A stretch of 64,000 nt of DNA from Smittia aterrima (lineage: Eukaryota; Arthropoda; Insecta; Diptera; Chironomidae). Location: NCBI GenBank assembly GCA_033063855.1, contig CP093829.1:23033537-23097536 (forward strand). The letters run 5' to 3'. Position numbers and translations under genes: made by a program. This document shows positions 10,939-23,176 of this stretch, piece by piece; the first letter of the stretch is position 1, and the number at the start of each line of letters is the position of its first letter. Below the pieces are notes generated by a model. That model searched no databases and had not been told where the DNA came from. It worked only from the letters and a program-made list of their open reading frames with translations.

Positions 10939-13900
10939 GGGACAAGAAGTTTTATTCAAAAACATTAATTATTACAGAGCAGAGATGAATCAATTCGATG
11001 CCAGACGAAGTGCGATGATTTGAAATTACATTATACATATTAAAGTTTATAAGAACTTATTATTCTATATGATGAACTTCTATATCATTACGAAAGAAGA
11101 AAAGGTTTAAATTTATTAAATGAAGAATGTTTGAGAAAATATTGTAAAAAAAAACAACAAAAAATTTATGAAAAGAAATGAAAAATAAAATAAAAATATT
11201 TATGAAAAAGTGAGATTGAAGTCTGAGTCGCTTTTATTTTCTTTCAGGGATTTTCTTCGAAGAGTTCAATCTCTCGCTTTGATTTGTTTAATTCAGCATA
11301 GAATGAGAAGATACGAGAAATGTTCATTCTAAGCTCTGATATTTATCAGCTCCGTTAAGGGATTTCTTCGAAGGGAACGAGAAGAGATACGAACAACTTG
11401 CAAATGTCGTGAGACGAGGGATTGGCTCGGCATGACTTTACTTGCGTCATTGTCAACGTCTGGCTTGTTATTTGACTCTGCTACCTGTTGCAACAAACGG
11501 AAGGAGTTATTTGCTCACATGATAAGACTTGATCCGCGTGCGAAACTTCAAAGCGAAATTATTTGCATAGACCGAGCGAGTTTCTCACATAAATTAAGCG
11601 ACAGACAAACAAGATTGAGCGAGTTGACAAATGGATTGAGATAGAGATTGCACAATATGTCGTCTACTCTAAGAGAGCTTTCTTAATCACAAACCAATCA
11701 ATCATTTTCATGAAATTTTTAAAAATAAATTTTTATCACTTTCGACAAATTATTTCAGAGATTTTGAGTGTTCAGCTCAAGTGAACAAAAAAAATTAATT
11801 TCAAGTTGCTGTTATCGCATTTCCTCTGTTGAAAGCTTTCCAGGAAAACTCTGACAGCATGACAAAGAAGAAAGCGCAACAGGATATTCTGGAATTCATT
11901 TCACACCTTAAGGAACACGATCTGGAGCAGAAAGAAATACATTTAAACCTTTTTAGGACGACAAAACTTCTTCTTCGCTTCGCAAAACACTTTTCCTGCT
12001 TTTTATCATCTGCAACATTTTTTTCTTCTCTTGCAAACTTTTTCATTTCAAATCCATTACGAAAGTTTATTTCTCTGCTAAATATAAAAGTAATTACTTA
12101 CTCGAAAGGCGACGAGTGTGTAACAGGATCTGCGCTATCATGTCGTTTGAATGAGCATTCGAAAGAGCATATCATGAATAATATGATTTACGGTCTTTTG
12201 TGTGCATCACACTAACTCACTCTTTCAGTTTCTTATTCACTTGGGACTCATCTCTTTCCGTAATCAGACATTTTTTTTGTTAAATAAATTGTTTCACGGA
12301 ACGAATAACAATAAAAGCTTTTTTTGCGTCGGCAGAGGATAATGGAACGAGAGTCATGAGAATTGGATCACGGGAGACTTACAGCTTCACAATAGGACAG
12401 AAAAGAACTTTTCAATGTCAACGAAACTGAATAGAACAAATCGAAATGTTTAGGAACGTGACGAAACAATTTCCGACTCTAAAGCTTCTGCAATTGAAGT
12501 TTAACTTTTTCAGTTCAATGAAGAATTTCATAAGCTTCGTCGGTTTTCTTTGAGCTTTTTTGCGAAATCATCTCGTTTGCTCTGACGAGAATAAATTTTC
12601 GTTTCCTTAATATTTTATGTAATTTACCGCGAATTTACCTTTGGATTATCCAAGTTCACCAACCCAAATGAAAGATGTTTTCGAATTAATTCCTTCCTAA
12701 ATTGAGAGTCGTAATCAGAGGAAGGCTGACTAGTGACTCAAATGTCAATCGACTTGGAAATATTCGTTGAATTATGAGATTGAGAACGTCCCTGGTTACT
12801 CACTGCTTAAAACTTCTTGTCGAGCTTCCGTTCATTTTTGTTTGACTCCGTTGCTAACTCGCAAAGTAAATAAATTACTCGAACAATTCTCAACAGATAA
12901 AAGAGTCGAGAGGAAGCCCGAGGAATGCCACCCAACAGAAATCCAACAGAAAAAGAGTCTTCACGGAAGAACTCAAAGGGATTTGTTTGTTAAAAAGAGC
13001 CAGAAAAGCTTTTTATCTTGGAATATCAAACGGTGTTTTATTCACATTACTGATTTGTATTTCACAGGTTGTGAAGTTTCGCTCTGTCATCGTAATTAAC
13101 ATCAAAATGTAACAAAAAAAAGTGAACAAATGACATCAAACGTGACTGAGTTAAAAAAATATTTTAAGGTAAATTCTTTTTGTGTGAACTTCAATGAAAT
13201 GAAAAGTTTGTTTGCTCTTGAAATCAGAAATTCCAGAAAATTTCGGAAGCTTCTGATGCAGACACGACAGTCAAATATTTAATTCCACTCAATCAACGAC
13301 CTCTCGCTGCGAATTCATCATCACAAAGTCCGCTGACAAATTTAATCGCGATGACGCTAATTTCATGCAAATTTTAGATTGTCATTGACCCTGACTGTGA
13401 AAAATCTTGGTAATCCCGTCGGAAAATAATTGTAAAGTTTGCCGGTGAGATGAGCAACGAACGACAACGGTTGACGGTGAAGACTGCTCTATTCATGATG
13501 AATGCGTCTGTCTCTTTGTTTCACTCATTTTAATTGTATTTAAATCAAAAAAAGTTTGAATTGCTTTTAAATTCAAACATAAATGTCGGGAGATGAATGA
13601 ATTTGATGAGTAACACGAAGTCGACGTTGTAAACCTTTGACGTCACAATCGATTATCACCATTGGGAGTCATACTTGAGCGCCCACCAAACAGTAAACAA
13701 GAAGCAAATGTGATAACAGCAAAAAAAGGTGAAAATCGACGTCACATTCTCACGATTTGCGATGGAAATGAGTTAAGTTGAACTGCATAGTGCTTACAAA
13801 TGTTTGAATAATTCAAGGGCGTCGGAGTGTAGATGAGACGCCTCGACTGGCATTGGCAAAAATTTTCATCTTCGTTGAATTGGAAAATATTTCCGTAGAA

Positions 13901-16900
13901 GCTTCTCCAGTTAGATCTTCATTATTTTTATAGCCAAATGTAAAACCGGAGGTAATATCCATTGAGAAGGAGATTGAGCTCATCGTCATTACGAACGGAA
14001 TAGAGCATCCGACATTTCATCACTCCCACTTATCTCCGGCGTTTTTACGTCCGCAACAGGAAGGTAGATAACGAATCTGTCAGAGTGTACGCAGATTGGC
14101 TGATTCATTCTTGGAAACTCAATCTCCTTGCATCGCGATTTTCCTTCTCTCGCGCTTCCTGCTAATGAAAATTTGATGAAGTGTCGAGAAGAGGAATTTC
14201 TGTCAAAGTGATAAGATTCAACAAGTTATTTCGATAATTGATCACGTTCCGGAGAGAAGGGAAAATATTTTTCCCCGAAAAGTTGATTGCATTCCTTGTT
14301 ATTTATTTTCGACTCGAATCAACTCACAAGCTTGTTTCCCTGTTCTTCTCTATTGATAAGATATAATTAATTACCGCATGGGACAAAATACTTATTCGTT
14401 ATCGAGCGCGTTTCTTTCTTCAAAACATTTCATCAAAGCCGATAAAATTTTCTATGACCTTGAGAGCTCTTATCGTAAATCCTTTCAAGTGTCTACAGAG
14501 CTATCACCAGAATATTCTCGATTATGGTGAGATACGCGATGGGAAATTCCAAAACAGTAGTCGATAAGTTAAACGATTTTAAAAGCCAATCATTGAGTCG
14601 AGGTGTTAAGTGTTTGATTGAGCTTTGATAAGAAGAAAGTTTTGCTTTCGCGAGAATCATCGAAAATAATTTGCGCCTCAATGTTAATCGAAGAAAGTGA
14701 AAGCTCAATCTGTTTTTAACTCTTCCTCTCTCATCAAACGTGATGTCTAATCATTGTTGCGTAAATCAACGTCTCGAAACGAGCGAGTTACTTAATAACG
14801 GCGCCGACAGTAACAATCTTAATTAAGGTTTCAATTTCTCAAGTAGAAACTTTGACGAAACAAAAATTTTGTTTATTGTTTAAGAAAAAAGTCCTTACTC
14901 CTCATAAAGTTCTAAAACTTAACTCGTTACTGCTCTCGCTTTTACTGCTTCACTTCGTCTTCTCACCACCACCCTCACTTATAGTCGATTCGACCTCTAA
15001 CCTTTTGAATCTTCCCCGCAACGTTCTAGAAGATGTTTACTTCCCCAATTCGAAATGAAAATTCATCGCCGAAAGGAGAAACCTTCTTTGGCTTTTTTTT
15101 TATTTAGAAGGCGAAATGAAAAGCGAGATGAAGAAATAAATCATGTGAAAGTCATCAGGGAGCGCGGGAGGAACACGAGCGTTGATGAGAGAGGGAAAAG
15201 GATATTGAATTGGTAGAAGCATTTAGCACGCAATTAATATTGATTTCGAGTGACTTCGACTTCGCTTGATGCTATAATGCTAACGACTACACGAGTTGAT
15301 CATGGTACAAGGAGTCGATCGATGTAATCATTTCAAATCACATTTTGATTGATGAGTGATTCAATCACTTTTTTTTTTGTTGCGAAATTTTGTTGAATAA
15401 TGTAATTGATGCGCCTTCTCACTTTTCTAAAATATTTATTAAAATTTTGAGTCTTTCAGCTTCCCAGTGCGGCTTTTGAAATTTGGGTCTTCGTGGAAAC
15501 TTTTTTTGTTGATGATTGGAAGCTCAGAAGTTGTCGCTTTCATGAAATAAGGTCGAAGGCAAAATAAATTTAAAAGTCAATCTAATCTTCACAGAAACGT
15601 TTTATTCTGGATACTTCCAGTAAGCTGAGATGACGTTACGGTCAGCGACTTGTTATCTTATCAATTAACACCAAAACTGTTTTTATTTTCGTCTTTTATT
15701 TTTAAGCTTCAGTTTTTTGGGGGAAATCCCAAAAATATTTTCCCGGCCGCGACGATAAACAATCAATCTCAATGGAAGTTTAAGAGAAGCTCATGAATAA
15801 ATATTTTTGACTCGCAAATGATAACTGCGCAATCGATCAACTGTTGTGAAATCGATTTCCAGGCCAGTTCGATTGTCTGTTTGAAACAATTGATGAAAGA
15901 ACGAGCAAAGTAGTGTTCTCCAAGCCGCAGAAACTTGCTACTTAGCTAAATTGCTTCAACTCATTAAAACGGCAGAAAGTTTCCCGTTTAACTTAATTTA
16001 CTTTCGTGACTTTCTGTTAGTGCTAAAATTAAACCAACGGTCAGTTGTTTGAAATGCAAGGTCATGAGAGTTCCTTAAACTATCAAGAATCTTAAATTAA
16101 GATTAATGATCTACTGTCGTCTATCAACGAATGACTTTATTTATTTGGAAATCCTAAAATTAGTTTCATGATAACATTCAGAAGACAACAGTACAAATTT
16201 AAATGAAGTTTTGCGTTAGCTAAGTTCCCAGAAAAACGCGAACAAATAATGCACAGCGATCGAAGGTTATTTGAGCGAGCAGCAAGCTCAAATTATCGTG
16301 AACTAGTAAAAGTTTTGTCTATTCAACGGAAGTTTCCAATTATTTGATATTGAAAATTTATTATTTTGCGAACGAAATTGTTTGATGTTGTGAGCTCGTT
16401 TATTGCGGAAAATTTAAAGGGTCCCATTTCTGTTGTTTATTGATCTGAAAAGGAATTCTCTTTCGCATAGAAATAAGAGAAGGAAGGATGTAACATCTGA
16501 TATCAAAAAAACGAGGCAATTGATTAAAATAATTAATTATGAATCTGATAAACAGTTTTTCATCTTCCAACGCTTGAATTGATTGTGTGAGCGTTTGCAT
16601 GAGAACTTACTTTATGGATTGTGAGATCTGTTATTCTCTTGCCTTACAGATCAAGCAAGCACTTGTTCAAATGTAACAAATGACAACTCTTGCCCTGTTT
16701 GATCAAGTGCTCGTGTTGAAGAAAACAATTAATAAAAGGCGTCGTTAATTCGCGGAATCACAAGTTTCTTAGCTTCCGTCATAAACATCAAAAAGATTAG
16801 ATTTTCTTTGAAACGTAAATTAATGAACAATAAATTTTCTGCTTTGTCGTTAATTCTCAATTAAAAATTAACACGAAAAACAATATTTAATATTTATTAT

Positions 16901-17162
16901 TTATTGATGAAATTAATTGATTTTCATTCTTAGATTTTCTTTGCGACATTTGTGGAGCTTTAAAACATTTGAACAAATTCAAATTTGTCGTTATAAAAAT
17001 ATTCAGTTTATGGAACGCGTCCAATAATTTTGTATTTGGCGTAGCTTGTCCCTCCAAATAACTACGCGCACTTGAAATAGCAACGACCGTTGAGTACCCT
17101 AGCAACCATTTCATAGCAACGGTTTTACAAACGAAACTTTCTAGAATACTTTTTCTTTCGTC
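10939..17162. other. Long non-coding stretch
   Basis: No recognisable coding exons. The non-coding first exon of the 9.9-10.9 kb minus gene should lie here; a gtaagtaat donor on the minus strand at about 12103 is one candidate. An imperfect hairpin with arms of about 23-25 nt lies at 16652-16718. The longest frame (11829-12215, 128 codons) lacks an ATG at its start and resembles no family I know. Confidence 0.35.
16887..17114 (-). CDS. Weak candidate small ORF divergent from the RIB43A-like gene
   Basis: A 75-residue frame begins with ATG at 17114 and ends just before overlapping AATAAATAATAAA sequence. It lies 85 bp from the RIB43A-like start on the opposite strand, so it could share that promoter. 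It has a moderately hydrophobic N-terminus and a basic, Asn/Ser-rich C-terminus. No family is recognised, and the frame could be chance in AT-rich DNA. Confidence 0.15.
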   Translation of the reverse strand: MKWLLGYSTVVAISSARSYLEGQATPNTKLLDAFHKLNIFITTNLNLFKCFKAPQMSQRKSKNENQLISSINNKY

Positions 17163-17199
17163 TATTTAAATCAAGTTTCCTATCTATTTATCAGTCAAA
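17163..17199 (+). promoter_or_regulatory. TATA plus initiator core promoter of the RIB43A-like gene
   Basis: TATTTAAA at 17163-17170 is followed by the insect initiator TCAGTC at 17191-17196. If transcription starts at the initiator A (17193), the TATA element begins 30 bp upstream, the normal spacing. The ATG at 17200 then leaves a leader of only 7 nt. Confidence 0.65.
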
Positions 17200-17910
17200 A
17201 TGTTCAGAAACGTCTCAAGCCGTGGTGAAGATCCTCGTCAATCGTCAACAAGCACGAAGAACCGAATTTTCGGAATGGATTGTGATGATTCGATGACTCA
17301 GAAGAAAAAACATTTGGAAAATGTTCAGAAGGCAGCTGACAAGTTTAACAATGACTTGGAACTTGCAGATTGCATTGATCAAGCTTCACTGGATGAAGAG
17401 AAGCAAGACTCTGAGAAATCGTCTGTAAAAGATTTCAATCCCGGTTTGAACCACAACATTCGCTACTCGTCGTTCATGGATGAACAATCTGCTAATCAAT
17501 CTCGAATTCACGAGCAGAAAATGCAGCAGAAGAAGTGGTTGGATCAGCAGATCGCCGAACGAAAAGTTATCGATCGTAAAACTCGAAAATCGGAAGTTTT
17601 GGCTCAAGAATCGATTCAGAAATACGACGCCTACTCATCGTCTCAATCTGATCGTATTGCTAATGAAAAGCGCGACATGCAGACTCAAATTCGCGAGTAC
17701 AACGAGAAGATGGCAATGCAGAAACGAGTTCGTGACAAGCAGGAGAAGGAAATGGACAAACGCGAATGGAACGACAATCACAATCATGACTTGCGCAAGG
17801 ATGAGGCTCAACGTAAGCGCGCTGAAGAAGCCAAAGAAGAGTTGATCGAAGAAGAACGCGCTATGTCTCGCGAAATGCTTCAGATGAACACCAATAACCA
17901 GAAGAACTGA
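17200..17910 (+). CDS. RIB43A: RIB43A-like coiled-coil protein (axonemal doublet microtubule protein)
   Basis: Single-exon gene for a 236-residue, highly charged protein. RIB43A proteins (RIBC1/RIBC2 in mammals) bind inside doublet microtubules of cilia and sperm flagella. Two family-like blocks are visible: the N-terminal KNRIFGMD segment (about residues 21-28) followed by a Lys-rich helix, and the central segment starting near FMDEQSANQSRIHEQKMQQK (about residues 92-111), which matches the Gln-rich repeat region of the family. The rest is predicted long helix or coiled coil. Family members are usually about 350-380 residues, so this version is shortened, mainly at the C-terminus. An AATAAA at 17985 follows the stop. 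In insects such genes are expected in testis and ciliated sensory neurons. The family call rests on remembered motif similarity and is fairly, not fully, secure. Confidence 0.72.
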   Translation: MFRNVSSRGEDPRQSSTSTKNRIFGMDCDDSMTQKKKHLENVQKAADKFNNDLELADCIDQASLDEEKQDSEKSSVKDFNPGLNHNIRYSSFMDEQSANQSRIHEQKMQQKKWLDQQIAERKVIDRKTRKSEVLAQESIQKYDAYSSSQSDRIANEKRDMQTQIREYNEKMAMQKRVRDKQEKEMDKREWNDNHNHDLRKDEAQRKRAEEAKEELIEEERAMSREMLQMNTNNQKN

Positions 17911-17984
17911 ATTTGCTTTTTACCTTTCGACATGAATGTCCCTAAATTAACTGAGCCTCTAAATTGAGCAGTAAAAATCAAACG

Positions 17985-17990
17985 AATAAA
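17985..17990 (+). terminator. Poly(A) signal of the RIB43A-like gene
   Basis: AATAAA 75 nt after the stop codon; another lies shortly downstream near 18015. Confidence 0.6.
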
Positions 17991-19145
17991 ATGATCTCAT
18001 GACTTTATTGCAAAATAAATTCTCTCTTTATGATTAGCAATTATCTAACACACGATTAAATTATGAAAGCAACTGAACTTTGATCAAATGTCTAAGCAGC
18101 TCTTAGTCAAACACAATTCCGCATCACAACATTCTTATCGCGATGCTCTCGCCGCCTTCGCCGGTCTCTTCGATCTAATTTTAGTCTATGAACTCATGAG
18201 AAATTTCTTTGAGCTTATCAGTTGATTTCGCTCCTCTCGCTTGGCATTGAAATCTTTGTCATTCCCATTTCACTGTCAAGAACGACAGAAGCAAAGCTTT
18301 ACCGGTCGAGTCACATTGTGAGCGAGAAAAATAATTGAACTATCAGAGAGAAAGTGAACTCATCAGTTGGTCCTCATCTTTCATTGAGTGAAGTTCATAA
18401 ATAAATTGACCACGTGTGCGTCCTTAAATCTTTCCTGATTTCTATTCAATTCCAAGGTAAGATGGTGGACACTCATTCAATCCCGTTTGACTTTTATTTT
18501 GAATGTTTGTTCATCGACAACGATAAACTTTGCGACCCTAGAAATCTCAAAAAGAAATTTGTAAACAGAAATCAGTGAAACGTGAAGCGAATGCAGTTTA
18601 AATTAAGCAATTGCGTGATCTCCAATCGCATTTCTAAATTTGTTTGTGACTTTGAGCCCTCGATGAACCTTAAAAGTGATCAACAAATTCGACGCGTCTG
18701 TCGCTTAGGGACTGTTCGATTGTTAGGTAGCTACGAAGGGTTTCGAGGGAGGTTAGTAAACAAAATTGAGAGAGTCAAGGAAACATTGTTTGGGTGAACT
18801 TTAAAATTTACTATCAAAGTCTTCTGGGGTTGAAAATTCTCTTTTATTGGCTGCCTCATCTTCGTTATCAATTGATTTTGGAACATTTCGGCGCTTCGTG
18901 TGATGCACATTAGGATTCATTTGTCGATTGCGTAACAAGGCTGATAACCTCGTTTCATCACATTTCATTCAAACCGACAATTAGCTTTCATCTTATGAAA
19001 TTAATTAATTCGATCGAATCCCGCACTCATGAATCTATCCAAGCGTTTTACTCAAAAACTCCGATGACCTTTCGAGAAACGACATCGTCACTTATCTTGA
19101 CGTTGTTAGTAATCATATGTCCAGTGATTTCATTAAATTCGAACG
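17991..19145. other. Intergenic, no gene recognised
   Basis: A GC-richer patch at about 18120-18175 stands out but has no convincing exon on either strand: the minus-strand frame is short and its acceptor lacks a pyrimidine tract. The remainder is AT-rich and presumably contains the promoter of the gene starting at 19146. Confidence 0.35.
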
Positions 19146-20941
19146 ATGCAGTCGTTTAAGAAAGCGCTGAGTTACTTTCAGCAACAAGAGTCGACTACAA
19201 AGCTTCCGAGTTTCTTTGATTTACAGAACATGAGTAACGAGATTTCACCTGATCGTCAACCGTCGTTGAGGCCAGTGAATGAGCGAGCTGCAAGGAACAA
19301 GGCTCTCTCGCGACGAGTCGTGAAGGATCTTTATGAGAAAGCAGTAAGTTCGATATTTTCTAAGCTCCTTGAGATATTTTTTAATTTTCTTTTACAGCCG
19401 AAGAGCAATTTCTTTTTGTTCCACATTGGCTTGAGATGCTTTCATTTCGCTCTAACCTCCCTGTCGCAACTCGCCTTTGGACAATATCTGTTATCATTCG
19501 CCGATGTACTGTTGGACACGCTCGAGAAGTCTTTGGATTTCTGCATTGCAGATGAAGTTCCTCCTGGTAATGTTGCCCCAGCCATTGGACGTAAGACGTC
19601 AACGTCGACGGGACCGCCAATGAATTGGATTCTCTTCATTCCCTTTCTTATTGGATTACGATTGTTTTGCCTTTATTTATCAGTCATTAACATTTTGCTC
19701 GGCCGAGGAGAAATCAACGTGAAACATTTGGTAAGTGAGACAGAGAATCAAATGAAAAGTCTTAAAAATTTGATTCTTCCTTCTTTAGAAAATGAAGCTC
19801 CTCAAGTTCCGTTTGTACTTCCGAAGCGTTCGTCACTTTGCAGTCCACAAATACTCACCAGAAGAACTCATCGACAAGAAATATCGTTGCAAGCAATTCA
19901 TCTGGCGTTTGATTTATCACATTTACGAAGCGATTATCATGACATCATCGCCAATCGAAAAACATTTGGCACGAACTGATGACAGTGTTGTCACTGAAGA
20001 ACAGGTGAATGTCAAAGTTAGTGATTACATTTCTTGTCTAATCTTCGTTTGCCTTTAGACTGACGCACAAAACCGGCAAGTGAAGCGAGGAAATGTTAAG
20101 AAAAACTCGCTCAACCAAATTGATAATGATCGCGATGCCTCAACCGATGACGACAAAGAAAGCTTAACAACACAGCAAATGCTTGATGAATATGCAGCGT
20201 TGGATATGATTAAAGATACTTCAATGGATCCGGACTATGAGCCAAGCGATGAACCATCGAGTGAGGAAATCTCATCAGAAGGAGAAGCTTCGTCAGAAGA
20301 AGAAAGAACCGAATCGCAGAAGAAGTTAAATGGTAAGTTCAATAAAATATTTTTCTTTTTCGGTAATGACTTTATTTGATCCTTCAACAGGAACAGAAAA
20401 TGAAACGTTAAATGGACATGCCTCTGACTCAGAGCAACGTGAGAAAAGTAAGAAAATGGAACTCGATGAGCAACAAATGATCGAATTGGAAAATCAGCTC
20501 GTGATGAAGATCATGAGTCACTTCAAGGACACTTTTAATTATTCTCCCAACACCAGAGCCACTGAAGATGTTTTCTATTCACCGATCGGTGAGAGAATGA
20601 TTTGATTTCATTTGCTTATCATTCATTCATTGAAACTTCCATTTCATTTTAAAGAAAATCTCAAACCTTTCCCAAAATGAACTTTTTTAATTTCTTTTCT
20701 CTCTAGGCTCCCCACCAGAAAAAGCTTTCAACTCGGATTCTGGACCAAACTCGATTTCCATGAGCGACGATGCTATCATTGTAAGACTTTCAATCTAAAA
20801 ACTAAACTTTAATTAAAGATTCATTCGTCATTTTAGCTTCAACGTCTTAAAGCCGAAGCTGGAAACCAAATCTCTGAAATCACAATCAACAACAAAACCA
20901 AAGACATCTCGGCTGACTTCACGTCTGCTGATTCCCCATAA
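19146..20941 (+). CDS. Unrecognised 465-residue two-helix membrane protein with acidic tail
   Basis: Seven exons join in phase: 19146-19343, 19398-19730, 19789-20004, 20059-20332, 20391-20588, 20707-20780 and 20837-20941 (TAA at 20939). Most introns are 54-58 nt. Residues 70-108 form a long hydrophobic or amphipathic segment. Residues 141-168, starting MNWILFIPFLIGL, form a clear membrane helix. A basic segment (about 178-215) follows, then a long Ser/Glu/Asp-rich region (about 260-345) and a C-terminal part with a possible coiled coil near 370-395. This layout suggests a hairpin-like or two-pass membrane protein with a cytosolic acidic tail. I cannot name the family. The first intron (19344-19397) is 54 nt without a stop, so its retention would insert 18 hydrophobic residues before the first helix. 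The donor of exon 3 (CAG|gtgaat) is the weakest junction. Confidence 0.75.
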
Positions 20942-21123
20942 GTCGAAACTTCTTTCTTTCTCGTCTAATCATCATCATCACGAATTTTATGTTCGAAAAA
21001 AAGCTTGAAAGCTCACGCTCTTCTCATCAATTCATCATTTTAATGTTTCTGTTTTAATTTCGTTTCTTCTATGCTCTTAGTAATGTTAATCTCTCAGTTC
21101 GATTGAAACGACTTGTAAAATTC

Positions 21124-21129
21124 AATAAA
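21124..21129 (+). terminator. Poly(A) signal of the 19.1-20.9 kb gene
   Basis: AATAAA about 180 nt after the TAA stop; a further AATAAA-like run follows near 21150. Confidence 0.5.
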
Positions 21130-21159
21130 AAAATGTTTATAAAGTGAAATAAAAATAAA

Positions 21160-22834
21160 GTTTGGTTTTTTAATACGAAAAGAGCCTTTCACCATATTTG
21201 TCCTTAATAAAAACTTTTTTATTATTTGGACAAATGACGAGGCTATCGTGGGTCGAAAATCGATTTGACAGACTTTGGAGAATTCTTATCAACTGTGAAT
21301 TTCAATTGTTTCATTTTCTCGTGTTGAATCTAAATGAGAATAAAATAATTTCCATCGACTCGGCACCTGGATTTCCCTCAGGAACTTGTTACGCTTCGTA
21401 TTTCGAAATACGATAAAAAAAATTAATTTGAGTTTGGTTTTCCCGAACAACGAAAGAGTCATCAAACCCGCATGGCAAATGACACAGGAGAGCATAAATT
21501 ACCGTCAACGATTGATAACCTTTAAGTGAAAAGCAACGACGAGCTAATTGTGAAGCCTTATCACTGACTCGTTTAGCATAAACCTCATTAACTTGAAACG
21601 AATGACATCACTCGATCGAGTCATTAATTTGAACATAAATCGTTTAATTGAACTTTTTAAAGAATTTCAAGTTTACGATCGAGATGAAAAGTTGTTTTCA
21701 TTGAATTCAATTTTTCAATTGAAACATTTTCGTTCGTCGCTTGTTTAACTGAAAACATTCTGAAGAGATATCTGAGTCGCATTAATATTTGTTGCAAATG
21801 TTGACTTAAGAACTATCAACAACAAATATTTTTATCAACTTTCTGTGTAATTCCGCGCGTTTGACTTCAAGACATTCAAAGCGTTTTCATTGTTCCCACG
21901 CATCGATGACCCTCAAAACATTGAAAAATGTTATCACAAAATTCTTGTTGTCATTGAAACATTTTTCGTCTCATCGTGGCTTTGTTTATCATTGAGTTTC
22001 CAAACTGAGAAAATGTGTACAAACAATGAAATTTTCTCTCGCGAGAGAAAAACTGAAAGCATGCTTGAGTAAATTGAACAGCGCGTGCTCGAGAAATTCC
22101 CCAACAAAGATTTTCATTGACCACACGAGCATTCTGCTTCGCCATGGTTTGGCAACATCTCACCGCACACGCAGACTTCTCGCGATTTAGAAGACGAAGC
22201 GCAATAGAATCGCGAAAGAGTCAAATGTTTTCAAGGTGAACCGGTGTTTCCACTCATCGTTCTTACGATTCCAGACTTCAACAAACCGCAAACTCATCGC
22301 AAAATCTCACTTCACACGCGATTGCCGGCATGCCAAGGTTCTGAAGCTCTGTTCCACTTCCACAAATTCGTTTTCTCTCGCATGCTCACGCTGCGCAGCG
22401 TTGTGCTAGTTAGAGTTTGAACACGTTCGACACAAGATGCAATTGAAGTCGCTCCGTTGGATTTAAGAGCAAAAGAAAAGTTGTGCAAAAAAAGTTTTTC
22501 CTGCTAAAAGTTACGAAAGTTTCTAGACTTTCTCAAAGAATTTATGTGAAGCTAGACTGACGACATTGCGATATGAAGAGCTCATCGTAGTCTTCAGCAT
22601 GAAACGAATGTAATTTCACCTTTCAATCGAATGTGTGTGTGTCGCTAGTCCTAGGAAGACTTTTTTTTTTGGTGAAAAATCAATACGAGGAAAATGAAAC
22701 GAGAAAAGAAAATCCCAAAAGTGATAACGAATGAATGAATGAAAAGTTTTATTTCGCGAAGAATGGAAGGAAAAGTTTTAATTCTTGTTATGAATTAGAC
22801 TTGATCTGAAAGGAAAATTGAGATCTGCGAAGTT
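21160..22834. other. Intergenic, no gene recognised
   Basis: Short AT-rich frames only. Nothing resembling splice-linked coding exons was found on either strand. Confidence 0.35.
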
Positions 22835-22998
22835 AAAGAGATTCAGTGAACAGTGAAAATGATGAAAATCTTTAAGCGCATTTCGTGAATAGAAAAAAGC
22901 TCTCGTTGAATGTTTTGTGATGAAAACGAAGTTGTGATGAATTACTGAGGATGTGAGAACTTCTGAAAGCCAATGAAGAGAAATTGATGAGAATGTTG
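22835..22998. repeat. Direct repeat, copy A
   Basis: About 160 bp closely matching 24590-24742 in the same orientation, with scattered substitutions and small indels. Shared blocks include agcgcatttcgtgaatag and acgaagttgtgatgaat. Frame is not preserved between the copies (a one-base indel falls in the best open frame), so this is probably duplicated non-coding DNA. The two copies flank the small acidic gene. Confidence 0.8.
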
Positions 22999-23176
22999 TA
23001 TCTGAAAAAACTAAATGTTTTATAATCAAAAGAAAATTTAAATTTTCCCAAAAAATTTTATTGTATTTTTAAATTTGGCTTAATTTTAAATTATGAAGCT
23101 GAAACAAAAAATCTTTATTATTACTTTTAATTTCTTTACATTTCATTTTTACATCGAAATATTATAAAACAAAAAT

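Noticed and set aside
11829..12215. 128-codon frame with a helical-looking first half
   Set aside because: Starts at TTG, has no recognisable family, and its second half is AT-driven hydrophobic sequence.
18120..18175. GC-rich patch with an Arg-rich minus-strand frame
   Set aside because: Only about 20 codons, and the acceptor lacks a pyrimidine tract.
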